From 2-02-FULL-38-15 sp964645555 (GTDB taxonomy: Bacteria > Patescibacteriota > Microgenomatia > Daviesbacterales > UBA10151), in assembly GCA_964645555.1 (NCBI GenBank), contig CAZYBP010000007.1, positions 1-29,905 of the forward strand: DNA of 29,905 nt, in the 5' to 3' direction. Of this stretch, positions 7,978-15,972 are shown in pieces. Numbering within the stretch: the stretch's first letter is position 1; the number at the start of each line of letters is the position of its first letter. The notes beneath the pieces were generated by a model. That model saw nothing but the letters and a program-made list of their open reading frames with translations, made no database searches and was not told the DNA's origin. The position numbers were made by a program, and so were the translations under genes.

Positions 7978-9080
7978 CGAAGGTTTAAGGCTCTCCCTTT
8001 AAAGATTATTTTTTTTGGTTCAATCACAACTTGTTTTTCTCCCTCTTGAATTTCTCCTGCATCCCAAGACTTTAGGTTATTCTTTTGAACAATTTCCTGA
8101 GCTTTTTCAACTTGATCTCTAGGCAGATAAATAGCAAAGCCTGCACCCATATTAAAGATGGCATACATTTGTTCATCGTCACTGCCGCTGTTTTTTTGGA
8201 TGAATTCAAAGATTAGGGGAACTGGTGGAACTTGAGTGATTTGGTAAGTAAAATCTCGATTTGCTCTCATCAGTTTACGCCATCCGTGACCGGTGACATT
8301 AACCATGTAGTGAATATCTATTCCTGCATCAAATAAATCTTTTATTAACTTAACGTATATATGGGTAGGAGTAAGTAAAGCTTCCCCGTATGTTTTACCA
8401 TTAGATAGTTGAGATTGATAACCCTGAGGTATGTTTTGGGCAATGGATCTGGCCAGTGATAAACCATTGGCATGAACACCGCTGCTTTCAATCAGCAAAA
8501 TTGCATCACCGGCTTGCAGCTTATCCCCTAAAGTTAATCTCTCTTTGGGCTTAATAATGCCAATTGCTGCTCCTGCTAAATCCAAAGTTTGGGGATTGAT
8601 AATGCCGGAAAGTCCGGGTGTTTCACCGCCGCCCCAGCTGCACCCTGCAGTTTGACAAGCATTTGTCCAACCGGTTACTAAATCTTCCATTCTTTTTTGA
8701 TCGGAAAACCACTCTGGTCCGCCAGAGCCAAAATATGCATTAACTACTTGCGGTAAGGCCCCTACTGTCAGTAAATCATTCACAATTGCTGCTATAGTAT
8801 CTTGAGCAACTATATCATAAAAAGTTTTGCTATTATCTTTACCCATCTCATCTGCGACTAAGTTTTTAGTGCCCAAACCTTCAACTACAAACGCTCTATA
8901 TGCATCTTCCTCTTCCCAAACATAGGCAGACTCACCCCGGCTACCGGAAATTTCTTTGTACCCAAATTGGTCAAGATTTTGAGCAGTTTGTAAACCCATT
9001 TTTTGGGCTAGCCTTTTTAGAGGATCTAAAACATCATAGTCAACACCAGTTGAGGAATAACTGATTTTTACCTTGCTCAT
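7974..9080 (-). CDS. purM: Phosphoribosylformylglycinamidine cyclo-ligase PurM (AIR synthetase)
   Basis: PurM closes the imidazole ring of FGAM with ATP, giving AIR. The 368-residue protein has the N-terminal SSTGVDYDVLDPLK, a GLGTKN segment, AQDTIAAIVNDLLTVGA, GGGETPGL, a central SSGVHANGLSLAR and VTGHGWRKLMR. These are the ATP- and phosphate-binding motifs of the AIRS superfamily. It departs from typical bacterial PurM in several places, for example WGGGETPGL where AxxGGETAEMP is usual, so it is a divergent member. The start is preceded by an extended -10 box six bases upstream. It is convergent with prs and shares four bases with it at the stops. Confidence 0.88.
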   Translation of the reverse strand: MSKVKISYSSTGVDYDVLDPLKRLAQKMGLQTAQNLDQFGYKEISGSRGESAYVWEEEDAYRAFVVEGLGTKNLVADEMGKDNSKTFYDIVAQDTIAAIVNDLLTVGALPQVVNAYFGSGGPEWFSDQKRMEDLVTGWTNACQTAGCSWGGGETPGLSGIINPQTLDLAGAAIGIIKPKERLTLGDKLQAGDAILLIESSGVHANGLSLARSIAQNIPQGYQSQLSNGKTYGEALLTPTHIYVKLIKDLFDAGIDIHYMVNVTGHGWRKLMRANRDFTYQITQVPPVPLIFEFIQKNSGSDDEQMYAIFNMGAGFAIYLPRDQVEKAQEIVQKNNLKSWDAGEIQEGEKQVVIEPKKIIFKGRALNLR

Positions 9081-9086
9081 CTTCCT

Positions 9087-9095
9087 AATATATCA
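9087..9095 (-). promoter_or_regulatory. Extended -10 promoter of purM
   Basis: On the minus strand TGA-TATATT ends six bases before the purM ATG (9080). No good -35 is seen, but the TGn can compensate. The transcript should start at or next to the ATG. The AGGAAG between box and ATG is too close to act as a Shine-Dalgarno. Confidence 0.55.
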
Positions 9096-9141
9096 TAATA
9101 TCAGCTTATACGCACGATTTTACTTTTTCCGTAAGATTTAG

Positions 9142-9346
9142 TTGAATTTAAGAAAATCTCAGCAAAGTCAGTTAAAAGAGAGGAAAAATCTTCTAGATAT
9201 TGCACTTCCTTCTGGCGGAATTATTACTAAAGACCACCTCATGCTTCCTCCGAGTGTTCTTTGAAATGGGTTTGATAAGAGAGTTTCTTGAGTGGGACTA
9301 CTGTCGTCGTATCTGTCGTTTATTAGATATTCTCTTGTTGACATAA
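9142..9346 (+). pseudogene. Possible frameshifted small ORF remnant
   Basis: The 315-base stretch between purM and the deacetylase (9081-9395) has no intact gene. On the plus strand a frame is open from TTG 9142 to TGA 9262-9264, about 40 codons including LLDIALPSGGIITKDHL. The +1 frame then stays open from about 9254 to TAA 9344-9346 with protein-like sequence such as EMGLIREFLEWDY. Joined by a one-base shift they would give about 67 residues. I do not recognise a family. A chance open frame, or an untranslated or regulatory region, is also possible. Confidence 0.28.
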
Positions 9347-9356
9347 GGCAGGAATT

Positions 9357-9383
9357 CTAATTTACCCTAAATTAGGATATGAT
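9357..9383 (+). promoter_or_regulatory. Inverted repeat with -10 box upstream of deacetylase
   Basis: CTAATTTA (9357-9364) and TAAATTAG (9368-9375) form a perfect 8-bp inverted repeat with a 3-base centre. A TATGAT box follows at 9378-9383, 12 bases before the GTG start. This is the position expected for a repressor operator over the spacer of a promoter. The upstream TTGACA at 9338 is badly spaced for this -10. Confidence 0.4.
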
Positions 9384-9395
9384 GTCAATATTGCC

Positions 9396-10271
9396 GTGAA
9401 AAGAAAAAAGACTCCGTTTAATTACCCGCTCATTGTTATTGTAATTGTGCTAATGGTTGTAATTGGACTTTTTTTATATAAAAGATTTCCCTCTTTCAGC
9501 TATCCGGAAATGAGAGAAATACCTCCTGAGGTAGAAGACTATATTAGCAAACTTAAGCCTTTAAAAACTTATAATATCCCGATTTTGATGTATCACTATG
9601 TTGAATTTGTCAAAGATCCTGGTGATACAATCCGTAAATCTTTGGCTATTATTCCTCCGCTTTTTGAACAAGAAGTAATTACGCTAAAAAAAGCAGGTTT
9701 TACTTTTATGACTATGGCCGAGGTCGCAGAAGTTATTAATGAAAAAGTTGAGTTACCACAAAGGGCGGTGGTATTAACTTTTGATGATGGTTATCGGGAT
9801 TTTTATACTGATGTATTTCCTATTTTAAGAAGAAATAATGTTAAAGCTACAGTGTATATAGTTAACAATTTTTTAGATTTGCCAAATAACTTAACCAGAC
9901 AGCAGCTTTTAGAAATCGGTAAGAGCGGACTGGTTGATATTGGTGCTCACACGATGAACCATAGCTATTTAGCGGGATTGTCTCTATCAACAGTTAAATT
10001 TGAGGTAGAACAAAGCAAGAAAGATTTGGAAAAATTATTAGGCACTAAAGTAACTTCTTTTGCATATCCTTATGGAGCTTTCGACAATCAGGCCGTTGAG
10101 GCAGTCAAAAATGCTGGTTTTGATACAGCTGTGACAACCATATTGGGTAGACAGGCAACGAATATAAATAGATATTTTCTTTTTAGAATTAGGCCAGGAG
10201 GCAGAATAGGTGAACCTCTTTTAAACTTATTACAAAAAGAGGATTTTAGTAAAGCTAAAGTCGGATTCTAA
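9396..10271 (+). CDS. Membrane-anchored polysaccharide deacetylase (NodB domain, CE4)
   Basis: The protein has 291 residues and begins at a GTG. An N-terminal hydrophobic anchor (about residues 10-28) precedes a NodB-type deacetylase domain. The motifs are ILMYHYVE at 63-70, TFDDG at 128-132 (metal and catalytic Asp), HTMNH at 185-189 (H-x3-H metal ligands) and FAYPYGAFD at 222-230. The metal-binding residues look intact, so it should act on extracellular N-acetylated glycan such as peptidoglycan or surface polysaccharide. It heads a plus-strand cluster, with the next gene eight bases downstream. The precise substrate cannot be read from sequence. Confidence 0.88.
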   Translation: MKRKKTPFNYPLIVIVIVLMVVIGLFLYKRFPSFSYPEMREIPPEVEDYISKLKPLKTYNIPILMYHYVEFVKDPGDTIRKSLAIIPPLFEQEVITLKKAGFTFMTMAEVAEVINEKVELPQRAVVLTFDDGYRDFYTDVFPILRRNNVKATVYIVNNFLDLPNNLTRQQLLEIGKSGLVDIGAHTMNHSYLAGLSLSTVKFEVEQSKKDLEKLLGTKVTSFAYPYGAFDNQAVEAVKNAGFDTAVTTILGRQATNINRYFLFRIRPGGRIGEPLLNLLQKEDFSKAKVGF

Positions 10272-10278
10272 ACCGGTA

Positions 10279-11742
10279 ATGATTAAATTTATTGATGATT
10301 TATTAAACAGTATCACCATGTACCGGTTAATGCTTTATTGCCTGATATTCTTTCTAGTTGTTGCGGCAGTTTTAAGTTTTTTTAATTTATTGCCTTTCAA
10401 TTTTAAATCAGTATTTTTTTCAGTCTCTGTTTTAATAGTTGTATGCTGGATAGCTAACAGGGTTTTTGCTAAAGTCTTTAAAGTTCCTACAAATGTTGAG
10501 TCAGTCTATATAACAGCTTTAATTTTATCTTTAATAATTACTCCAGTTAAAGATTTTCATGATATAACTTTTCTTTTTTGGGCAGGAATATTGGCCGTAT
10601 CTTCCAAGTATATTTTAGCTATAAACAGAAAACATATTTTTAATCCGGCAGCATTCGCAGTTTTTTTAACATCAATTACTATTAATCAATCAGCTAGCTG
10701 GTGGGTAGGTACTGCTTGGATGACACCGTTTGTTTTGGTTGGAGGATTAGTTGTTGTTAGGAAAATCAGAAAATTCAGCTTAGTCTTAAGTTTTCTTGCT
10801 ATCTCTTTAATTATTATTTTATGGAATATATCTTTAAAAGAGGGAGATATCTTAGCGTTAATTCAAAGGATAATTTTAGATACACCGATACTTTTTTTTG
10901 CCTTTATTATGTTGACAGAACCACAAACAACTCCCCCTACTAAAAGGTTACAGATGATATACGGAGGATTAGTTGGTTTGTTGTTTACCTTTACTCCGGA
11001 AACAGCACTTTTGCTAGGAAATATCTTTTCTTATTTAGTGAGTCCAAAGGAGAAACTTCTTTTACATCTTAAACAAAAAGTCCAAATTGCCAAAGACACT
11101 TATGATTTTATTTTTGGACCGGATAAAAAACTTTCCTTCTTACCCGGAAAGTATATGGAGTGGACTTTAGGGCATAAGAATCCTGATAGTAGGGGAAATA
11201 GAAGATATTTTACCCTGGCTGCTTCTCCTACTGAGGATAATTTAAGGATTGGTGTAAAGTTTTATCCCGAGTCTAGCTCTTTTAAAAAAAGACTTTTGCA
11301 GATGAGAAGCGGAGAGGAAATTATTGCCTCACAACTAGCTGGAGATTTTACTCTACCAAAAGATCCCAGTAAGAAATTAGGATTTATGGCAGGAGGAATC
11401 GGCATAACTCCATTCAGGAGCATAATTAAATATCTTGTAGACAAAGGTGAAAGACGTGATATAGTTTTAATTTATTCCAATAAAACAGCACAGGATATTG
11501 CATATCAGGAAGTATTTAATCAAGCTTTCCAAAAGTTTGGGATGAAAACAGTCTATGTTTTAACTGAAAAAGGAAGTTTAGTTGATGAGCAGATAATCAG
11601 GAAAGAAGTACCTGATTATGCCGAAAGAACTTTTTATATTTCAGGGCCGCACTCCATGATAACTGCTTTTGAAAAAACTTTAAAAGAAATGGGTGTTTCT
11701 GGAAATCAAATTAAAGTAGACTTTTTTCCCGGATATGTCTAA
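10279..11742 (+). CDS. RnfD/NqrB-like membrane domain fused to ferredoxin-NADP reductase domain
   Basis: The protein has 487 residues in two parts. Residues 1 to about 255 are hydrophobic with roughly eight or nine membrane segments. They carry INRKHIFNPAAFA and a MLTEPQTTPPTKR stretch that recall RnfD/NqrB-type subunits. Residues from about 260 to the end form a cytoplasmic flavin/NAD(P) reductase: YFTLAASP for FAD binding, GGIGITPFRSII for NAD(P) binding, IYSNKT and FYISGPHSMI. A plausible role is moving electrons between NAD(P)H and a membrane carrier, as a minimal one-polypeptide relative of Rnf or Nqr modules. The other Rnf subunits are not nearby. The next gene overlaps its end by eight bases. 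Domain calls are good; the reaction is inference. Confidence 0.8.
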   Translation: MIKFIDDLLNSITMYRLMLYCLIFFLVVAAVLSFFNLLPFNFKSVFFSVSVLIVVCWIANRVFAKVFKVPTNVESVYITALILSLIITPVKDFHDITFLFWAGILAVSSKYILAINRKHIFNPAAFAVFLTSITINQSASWWVGTAWMTPFVLVGGLVVVRKIRKFSLVLSFLAISLIIILWNISLKEGDILALIQRIILDTPILFFAFIMLTEPQTTPPTKRLQMIYGGLVGLLFTFTPETALLLGNIFSYLVSPKEKLLLHLKQKVQIAKDTYDFIFGPDKKLSFLPGKYMEWTLGHKNPDSRGNRRYFTLAASPTEDNLRIGVKFYPESSSFKKRLLQMRSGEEIIASQLAGDFTLPKDPSKKLGFMAGGIGITPFRSIIKYLVDKGERRDIVLIYSNKTAQDIAYQEVFNQAFQKFGMKTVYVLTEKGSLVDEQIIRKEVPDYAERTFYISGPHSMITAFEKTLKEMGVSGNQIKVDFFPGYV

Positions 11743-12031
11743 TAAGAAATATTGGTCTAGTGAGGTCACAAGAACTAGCAATGCTTTGGATTTGGAAGAG
11801 GGTGTTTTTAGCAGGAATGATCCTAAAAAGATTGCTGCTTCATTAAAACGATCTGCTGAAAATAGTATTAGAAAAAAAGCTGGTTCCTTTCAATCTGCTA
11901 TGAGCATGCTCAATTTTTATATTAATAGAGCAGGTAAGAATTTAGATCCAAAGCAGAAAAAAATTCTGGAGCAGGCTAAAGAAGAGTTAAGAAAACTGTT
12001 TGATAAAACTAATAGCCAAAATAGTATATAA
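11735..12031 (+). CDS. DUF3175 family protein
   Basis: A small soluble basic protein of 98 residues. The pattern YWSSEVTRTSNALDLEEGVF, then DPKKIAASLKRSAE, SFQSAMSMLNFYINRAGKNL and a Lys/Glu-rich helical tail matches the DUF3175 family of short proteins of unknown function. It overlaps the 3' end of the RnfD-like/FNR gene by eight bases, so the two are probably co-translated. No catalytic motif is visible. Confidence 0.75.
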   Translation: MSNKKYWSSEVTRTSNALDLEEGVFSRNDPKKIAASLKRSAENSIRKKAGSFQSAMSMLNFYINRAGKNLDPKQKKILEQAKEELRKLFDKTNSQNSI

Positions 12032-12032
12032 T
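12027..12032 (+). promoter_or_regulatory. Candidate -10 box
   Basis: TATAAT overlaps the last codons of the DUF3175 gene, 16 bases before the ATG at 12049. No clear -35 is seen. It would give a very short leader for the Pro/Thr-rich gene. Confidence 0.4.
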
Positions 12033-12048
12033 TTCCAAACTTGCTATT

Positions 12049-12555
12049 ATGAATTCAGATCAACCTCAGCAAATTAGCAAACCATTCCCCCATACCCCAA
12101 TTTTTTTAACACTGATTTTGTCTGTTGTCTTAATCGGTGTGATGGTGGGGAGTGTTTTACTTTTTATCCAACTTATTTCTGCAAGCAGACCCCAAGACTT
12201 AAATGGTTCAGTGAGTATCTCTATGAATAGTCCAAATCCTATCAAACTACCTGCAAAATTGCCAGATCCGCCAAAAGAGGTAGCAGGTGTTAACAGCGCA
12301 GATACAAATCAGCTATACGGACCATCTAGTTCTCCGAGATCCCGTCAATCTATTTCCCCAACACCTCAACCTACTGTGGAGCCTACCCCCACGCCAACTC
12401 CTAGCCCAAGCCCAACTCCAACCCCAACCCCTGAACCAACAGCTACCCCAACTCCTGTTCCGGATCCTACTACTACGCCTACCCCAACACCTGTCCCAAC
12501 TTCTACTGCTACCCCCACGCCAGAACCAACGTCTACGCCTACCCCAGGCCCGTAA
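12049..12555 (+). CDS. Anchored Pro/Thr-rich low-complexity protein
   Basis: The protein has 168 residues. A hydrophobic segment (about residues 20-46) anchors an extracellular region. Roughly the last 65 residues are almost entirely Pro, Thr, Ser, Glu and Ala in PTPTP-type repeats and run to the stop. There is no folded domain after the linker. In other anchored proteins such tracts are cell-wall-spanning stalks, so this may be a stalk or spacer, a truncated longer protein, or a contraction of the repeat. The gene following starts 14 bases after its stop. Function unknown. Confidence 0.6.
   Translation: MNSDQPQQISKPFPHTPIFLTLILSVVLIGVMVGSVLLFIQLISASRPQDLNGSVSISMNSPNPIKLPAKLPDPPKEVAGVNSADTNQLYGPSSSPRSRQSISPTPQPTVEPTPTPTPSPSPTPTPTPEPTATPTPVPDPTTTPTPTPVPTSTATPTPEPTSTPTPGP
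12355..12552 (+). repeat. C-rich Pro/Thr codon repeat
   Basis: About 200 bases of imperfect 6- and 12-base units such as CCAACTCCT and ACCCCAACC, almost free of G on the plus strand, encode the PTPTP tract. Its composition contrasts sharply with the AT-rich surroundings, and it is prone to slippage and length change. Confidence 0.85.
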
Positions 12556-12569
12556 ATGTTTAAAGCTTA

Positions 12570-13649
12570 ATGAAGAAACTACCTTTTATACTCTTAATAA
12601 TCCTTCTTTTGGTAATATTGGGAGTAACGGTATTTTTTAGAGACCGCTTAGCTTCCGGTAAGATTCCATTATCTCAGGTCATTGAGCAATCGCAACAAAA
12701 AGCAGATGTCAATCCTTTAATGATTTCCGTCATGAGAGAAAAAAATTATCCAGGGAGTGATTTGGTGATAGAACAAACTTTGGTTGATGCTTCTAATTAT
12801 TACCAATACATTGCTTCCTATAAATCTGAAGGGTTAAAAATTTATGGATTGCTTACAGTTCCAACTGAGGATAGGCCAAAGGAAGGATGGCCGGTAATTA
12901 TTTTTAACCATGGTTATATTCCGCCAGCTCAGTATCGGACAACTGAAAGATATACAGCATACGTGGATAGCTTTGCCAGGAATGGTTATATTGTTTTTAA
13001 GCCGGATTATAGGGGAAACGGCAGTTCTGAAGGCCAGCCGGAAGGAGCATATTATTCTCCCGCATATGCAATTGATGTGTTAAATGCTTTATCCTCAATC
13101 AAAAAATATCCTGACGTTAACCCTCAAAAAGTAGGGATGTGGGGGCATTCTTTAGGAGGAAATATTACACTAAGAAATTTAGTAGTTAATCCTCAGGATA
13201 TTAAAGCAGCTGTGATTTGGGGTGGGGTGGTAGGAACTTATGATGATTTGATGAATAATTGGCAAAGAAGAGTAGCCTTTAGGCCGTCTCCTGAGGAAAT
13301 GGCATTAAGAAATAGGAGCCGCCAAAATTTAATTCAAAAATATGGTACACCTGCTCAAAACCCTAACTTTTGGCATTCTGTTGATCCAAATTATAGTGTA
13401 CAATATATTCAAGTTCCCATTCAGCTTCATGCCGGGTTAGAAGATGAGGAAGTGCCATGGCAATTTTCTCAAGGATTAAATAATCGGTTAAAAGAAGCTG
13501 GAAAAACCGTGGAATTTTATACTTACCCTGGTGCAGATCACAATATTTCCCAATCTTTTGATTTAGCCATGCAAAGATCACTAGAATTTTTCGATAGGTA
13601 TCTGAAACAGTCGCTTGTCGTGGTCACAACACATCATACAATTTATTGA
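12570..13649 (+). CDS. Membrane-anchored alpha/beta hydrolase (prolyl-oligopeptidase-like)
   Basis: The protein has 359 residues. Residues 5-24 form an anchor, so the catalytic domain should be outside the membrane. The fold is an S9/dienelactone-hydrolase type: IIFNHGY at 110-116 (oxyanion region), DYRGNGSSEG near 146-155, the nucleophile elbow GHSLGG with Ser194, AGLEDEEVP with Asp292 and GADHN with His324. The triad appears complete. Peptidase or esterase activity is likely but the substrate is unknown. It lies in a cluster of exported cell-surface enzymes. Confidence 0.8.
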   Translation: MKKLPFILLIILLLVILGVTVFFRDRLASGKIPLSQVIEQSQQKADVNPLMISVMREKNYPGSDLVIEQTLVDASNYYQYIASYKSEGLKIYGLLTVPTEDRPKEGWPVIIFNHGYIPPAQYRTTERYTAYVDSFARNGYIVFKPDYRGNGSSEGQPEGAYYSPAYAIDVLNALSSIKKYPDVNPQKVGMWGHSLGGNITLRNLVVNPQDIKAAVIWGGVVGTYDDLMNNWQRRVAFRPSPEEMALRNRSRQNLIQKYGTPAQNPNFWHSVDPNYSVQYIQVPIQLHAGLEDEEVPWQFSQGLNNRLKEAGKTVEFYTYPGADHNISQSFDLAMQRSLEFFDRYLKQSLVVVTTHHTIY

Positions 13650-13674
13650 CACATATCTTTTTTGGCAGCATACT
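13646..13674 (+). promoter_or_regulatory. Promoter of beta-lactamase-like gene
   Basis: TTGACA at 13646-13651 overlaps the previous gene's stop. A 17-base spacer is followed by CATACT at 13669-13674. The ATG at 13687 lies 12 bases further on, so the leader would be about five bases. Confidence 0.6.
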
Positions 13675-13686
13675 TAGAAGTCGCTT

Positions 13687-14565
13687 ATGAGTAGGAATAA
13701 ATTGGCCTTAGTTATTTTATTACTAATTGGTTTATTACTCCTTTTGGGATTTTTTAGGAAGGATGATGAGATTAAGCCGGCGAAGCCAACGCTACAAAGT
13801 ACAGTAGAACAAGCTATGACAGGTTCTAAAGGTAGGTATGGGATTGTCATTAAAAACTTCAGTAATGGAGAAAGTTACAGTTTTAATGAGCATCAAATCT
13901 TTGAGGCGGGAAGCTTATATAAACTCTGGGTAGCAGCAACAGTTTTCCAACAAATTAAAGGAGGTTTATTGAAAGAGGATGAATTATTATCAGAGGATAT
14001 TGATGAACTAAACCAAATATTTAATATAGCCTCAGAGAGCGCAGAGTTTAAAACAGGATCGGTGAATTTTACTGTTTCTCAGGCTTTAAAACAGATGATA
14101 ACTATCTCGCATAATTATGCAGCATTAACTTTGATAAAGACTGTGAAAAGATCCAATGTCGCAAAGTTTTTGGAGAAGGCAGATTTTAAAGAGTCATTTT
14201 TAGGAGATCCGCCTAAATCCACAGCTTATGATATAGCACTATTTTTAGAAAAGCTTTATCAAGGAAAATTGAATTTAATAGATGTTGATTCATCTCAAAA
14301 GATAATTGAACTATTAAAAGAACAGAAATTAAATGATGGGTTACCGAAATACTTACCTAGTCAAATACCAGTGGCTCATAAAACTGCAGATATAGGTTTA
14401 TTTAAACATGATGCCGGAATCATATATTCTCCAATCGGGGATTATCTGATTGTTGTTTTATCAGAAAGTGATTACCCTCCCGGAGCACAAGAAAGAATTG
14501 CTCTTTTATCACAAGCTGTTTTTGATTATTTTAATTCTTTAGAAAAAAGTAAAAAGAAAGGTTGA
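13687..14565 (+). CDS. Class A beta-lactamase-like serine hydrolase, membrane-anchored
   Basis: The protein has 292 residues. A hydrophobic N-terminus (about 5-22) serves as signal or anchor. The penicillin-recognising fold is marked by SLYK (Ser76, Lys79), SHN (141-143, the SDN-type motif) and KTA (232-234, the KTG-type motif) followed by HDAGIIYSP. The omega-loop ExxLN motif with the general-base Glu of true class A enzymes is not seen; that region reads ESFLGDPPKST. It may therefore be a cell-wall peptidase-like enzyme or a poor beta-lactamase rather than a resistance enzyme. Its stop is only three bases from that of the convergent hydrolase. Confidence 0.78.
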   Translation: MSRNKLALVILLLIGLLLLLGFFRKDDEIKPAKPTLQSTVEQAMTGSKGRYGIVIKNFSNGESYSFNEHQIFEAGSLYKLWVAATVFQQIKGGLLKEDELLSEDIDELNQIFNIASESAEFKTGSVNFTVSQALKQMITISHNYAALTLIKTVKRSNVAKFLEKADFKESFLGDPPKSTAYDIALFLEKLYQGKLNLIDVDSSQKIIELLKEQKLNDGLPKYLPSQIPVAHKTADIGLFKHDAGIIYSPIGDYLIVVLSESDYPPGAQERIALLSQAVFDYFNSLEKSKKKG

Positions 14566-14568
14566 AAA

Positions 14569-15270
14569 TTATGTATATTTTCTGTAGCTCTCTTTGAAAT
14601 TACGGCTTAAGTATTTTTTAAACCAATCTGAAGCAAGCTCTGCTGTTTTTTGTAGAGTGCCGGGTTCTTCAAATAGGTGAGTGGCACCTGCAATAATTTC
14701 TATTTTTTTGGTTGTATTTAGTATCTGATATGCTTGTTGGTTTAATCCTAAGACTTGTGGATCATTTTCACCAACAATAAGTAAAGTGGCAGAGTTGACG
14801 TTTTCTATCTCATCCATAGCTAAATCTGGTCGTCCTCCTCGGGAAACAATTGCTCTAATATCAGATCCGGTTCTGGCAGCGGCTTTTAACGCAGCAGCTG
14901 CACCTGTGGATGCTCCAAAATACCCTAACTTAAGATTTTTAATCCCTGGTTGTCTTCTAACCCATTGTGTTGTTTGGATTAATCTCTCAGTTAGAAGTTC
15001 AATGTTAAATCTATTTTCATAAATTGAATCTTCTTCTTCAGTTAATAAATCAAAAAGTAAACTGGCAACTCTTGCTTGTCTTAGAACTGAAGCCACCAAA
15101 GTGTTTCTGGGACTTAATCTGCTACTGCCACTACCATGGGCAAATAAAACTATGCCACGGGGGTTGTGAGGCACCCTTAAAATTCCTTCAGTAAGTATGC
15201 CATTTAAAGGGATAGTAACTGTCAATTTTTTGTCTTTATTATCTTTTACTACATCCAAATTTTTTACCAT
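14569..15270 (-). CDS. Dienelactone hydrolase-like alpha/beta hydrolase
   Basis: A cytosolic protein of 233 residues. LFAHGSGSS at 42-50 forms the oxyanion region. FGASTGAAAAL (119-129) holds the nucleophile Ser121, GENDP holds Asp170, and GATHLF holds His198, so the triad is complete. Its ATG shares one base with the stop of the upstream phosphoribosyltransferase, and AAGGAGG lies just before it in the end of that gene, so the two are translated together. In other bacteria these two domains are found as one fused protein. The substrate is unknown. Confidence 0.8.
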   Translation of the reverse strand: MVKNLDVVKDNKDKKLTVTIPLNGILTEGILRVPHNPRGIVLFAHGSGSSRLSPRNTLVASVLRQARVASLLFDLLTEEEDSIYENRFNIELLTERLIQTTQWVRRQPGIKNLKLGYFGASTGAAAALKAAARTGSDIRAIVSRGGRPDLAMDEIENVNSATLLIVGENDPQVLGLNQQAYQILNTTKKIEIIAGATHLFEEPGTLQKTAELASDWFKKYLSRNFKESYRKYT

Positions 15271-15926
15271 TAACTTTCCGCCTCCTTCATAATTCTGATT
15301 ACATCTTTATCTTCAACAGGAGAAAAGTTTTGATAATACGCTCCGATTGCCCCTAAAAAATTCTTTTCTAAATTTACCGCTACAAATTCTGCACCTTCTT
15401 CTTTCAAATCTTTGGCTGTTTCTGCTGGTGCAACCGGAACGGCAACTATGATTTGTTTTGGATAATAATGGGATTTTAGTTCCCTAATTGCCGCCTTAAT
15501 AGTTAAACCGGTGGCAATGCCGTCATCAACCAGAATTGCAGTTTCGCCCGCACTTTGAATGGGTTTTCTGTCTCCGAGGTATAACCTGCGTCTTCTTTTT
15601 GCCTCTTCTTTTTGTCTTTCAGCCTCAGCAGTTAAATAATTTTTATCAACGTTTGACACTTCCTCTTTGTTAAATATTGAATGGCCGTTTTCTGCTACAG
15701 CTCCAATAGCATATTCAGGTTGGGAAGGGTGGCCAATTTTGCGGGTGATAATTAAATCCAAAGGTGAATTGAGCATTTTGGCTACTTCTGCTGCTACTAC
15801 CACGCCTCCTCTGGGCAAGGCATAGATGACAATGTTGCTACCTTTAAATTGTTCCAGTAATTTGCCAAGTTTTTTTCCCGCGTCAGTCCTATTTTTAAAA
15901 ACTGCTTGCTGATTCCCAAAATCCAT
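15270..15926 (-). CDS. Phosphoribosyltransferase-domain protein (copy 1)
   Basis: A type I phosphoribosyltransferase-fold protein of 218 residues. Visible motifs are YALPRGGVVVAAEVA near 55-69, a conserved ITRKIGHPSQPEYAIGA segment, and the PRPP-binding loop AILVDDGIATGLT near 129-141. The family usually acts on purine or related bases, but no base specificity can be read here. A GGAGG sits about eight bases before the ATG. It is the upstream gene of a pair with the hydrolase and resembles the gene at 19548 over its whole length. Confidence 0.82.
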   Translation of the reverse strand: MDFGNQQAVFKNRTDAGKKLGKLLEQFKGSNIVIYALPRGGVVVAAEVAKMLNSPLDLIITRKIGHPSQPEYAIGAVAENGHSIFNKEEVSNVDKNYLTAEAERQKEEAKRRRRLYLGDRKPIQSAGETAILVDDGIATGLTIKAAIRELKSHYYPKQIIVAVPVAPAETAKDLKEEGAEFVAVNLEKNFLGAIGAYYQNFSPVEDKDVIRIMKEAES

Positions 15927-15972
15927 AGTTTAAACCTCCAGTACCACAGACTGGAATATTGTCCTCTCAACC

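Noticed and set aside
12355..12552. A non-coding satellite or CRISPR-like array
   Set aside because: The repeat is in frame with an anchored protein and codes for a common Pro/Thr linker.
12287..12640. A 117-codon plus-strand frame rich in Leu and Gln
   Set aside because: It is the shifted reading of the Pro/Thr repeat and runs into the next gene.
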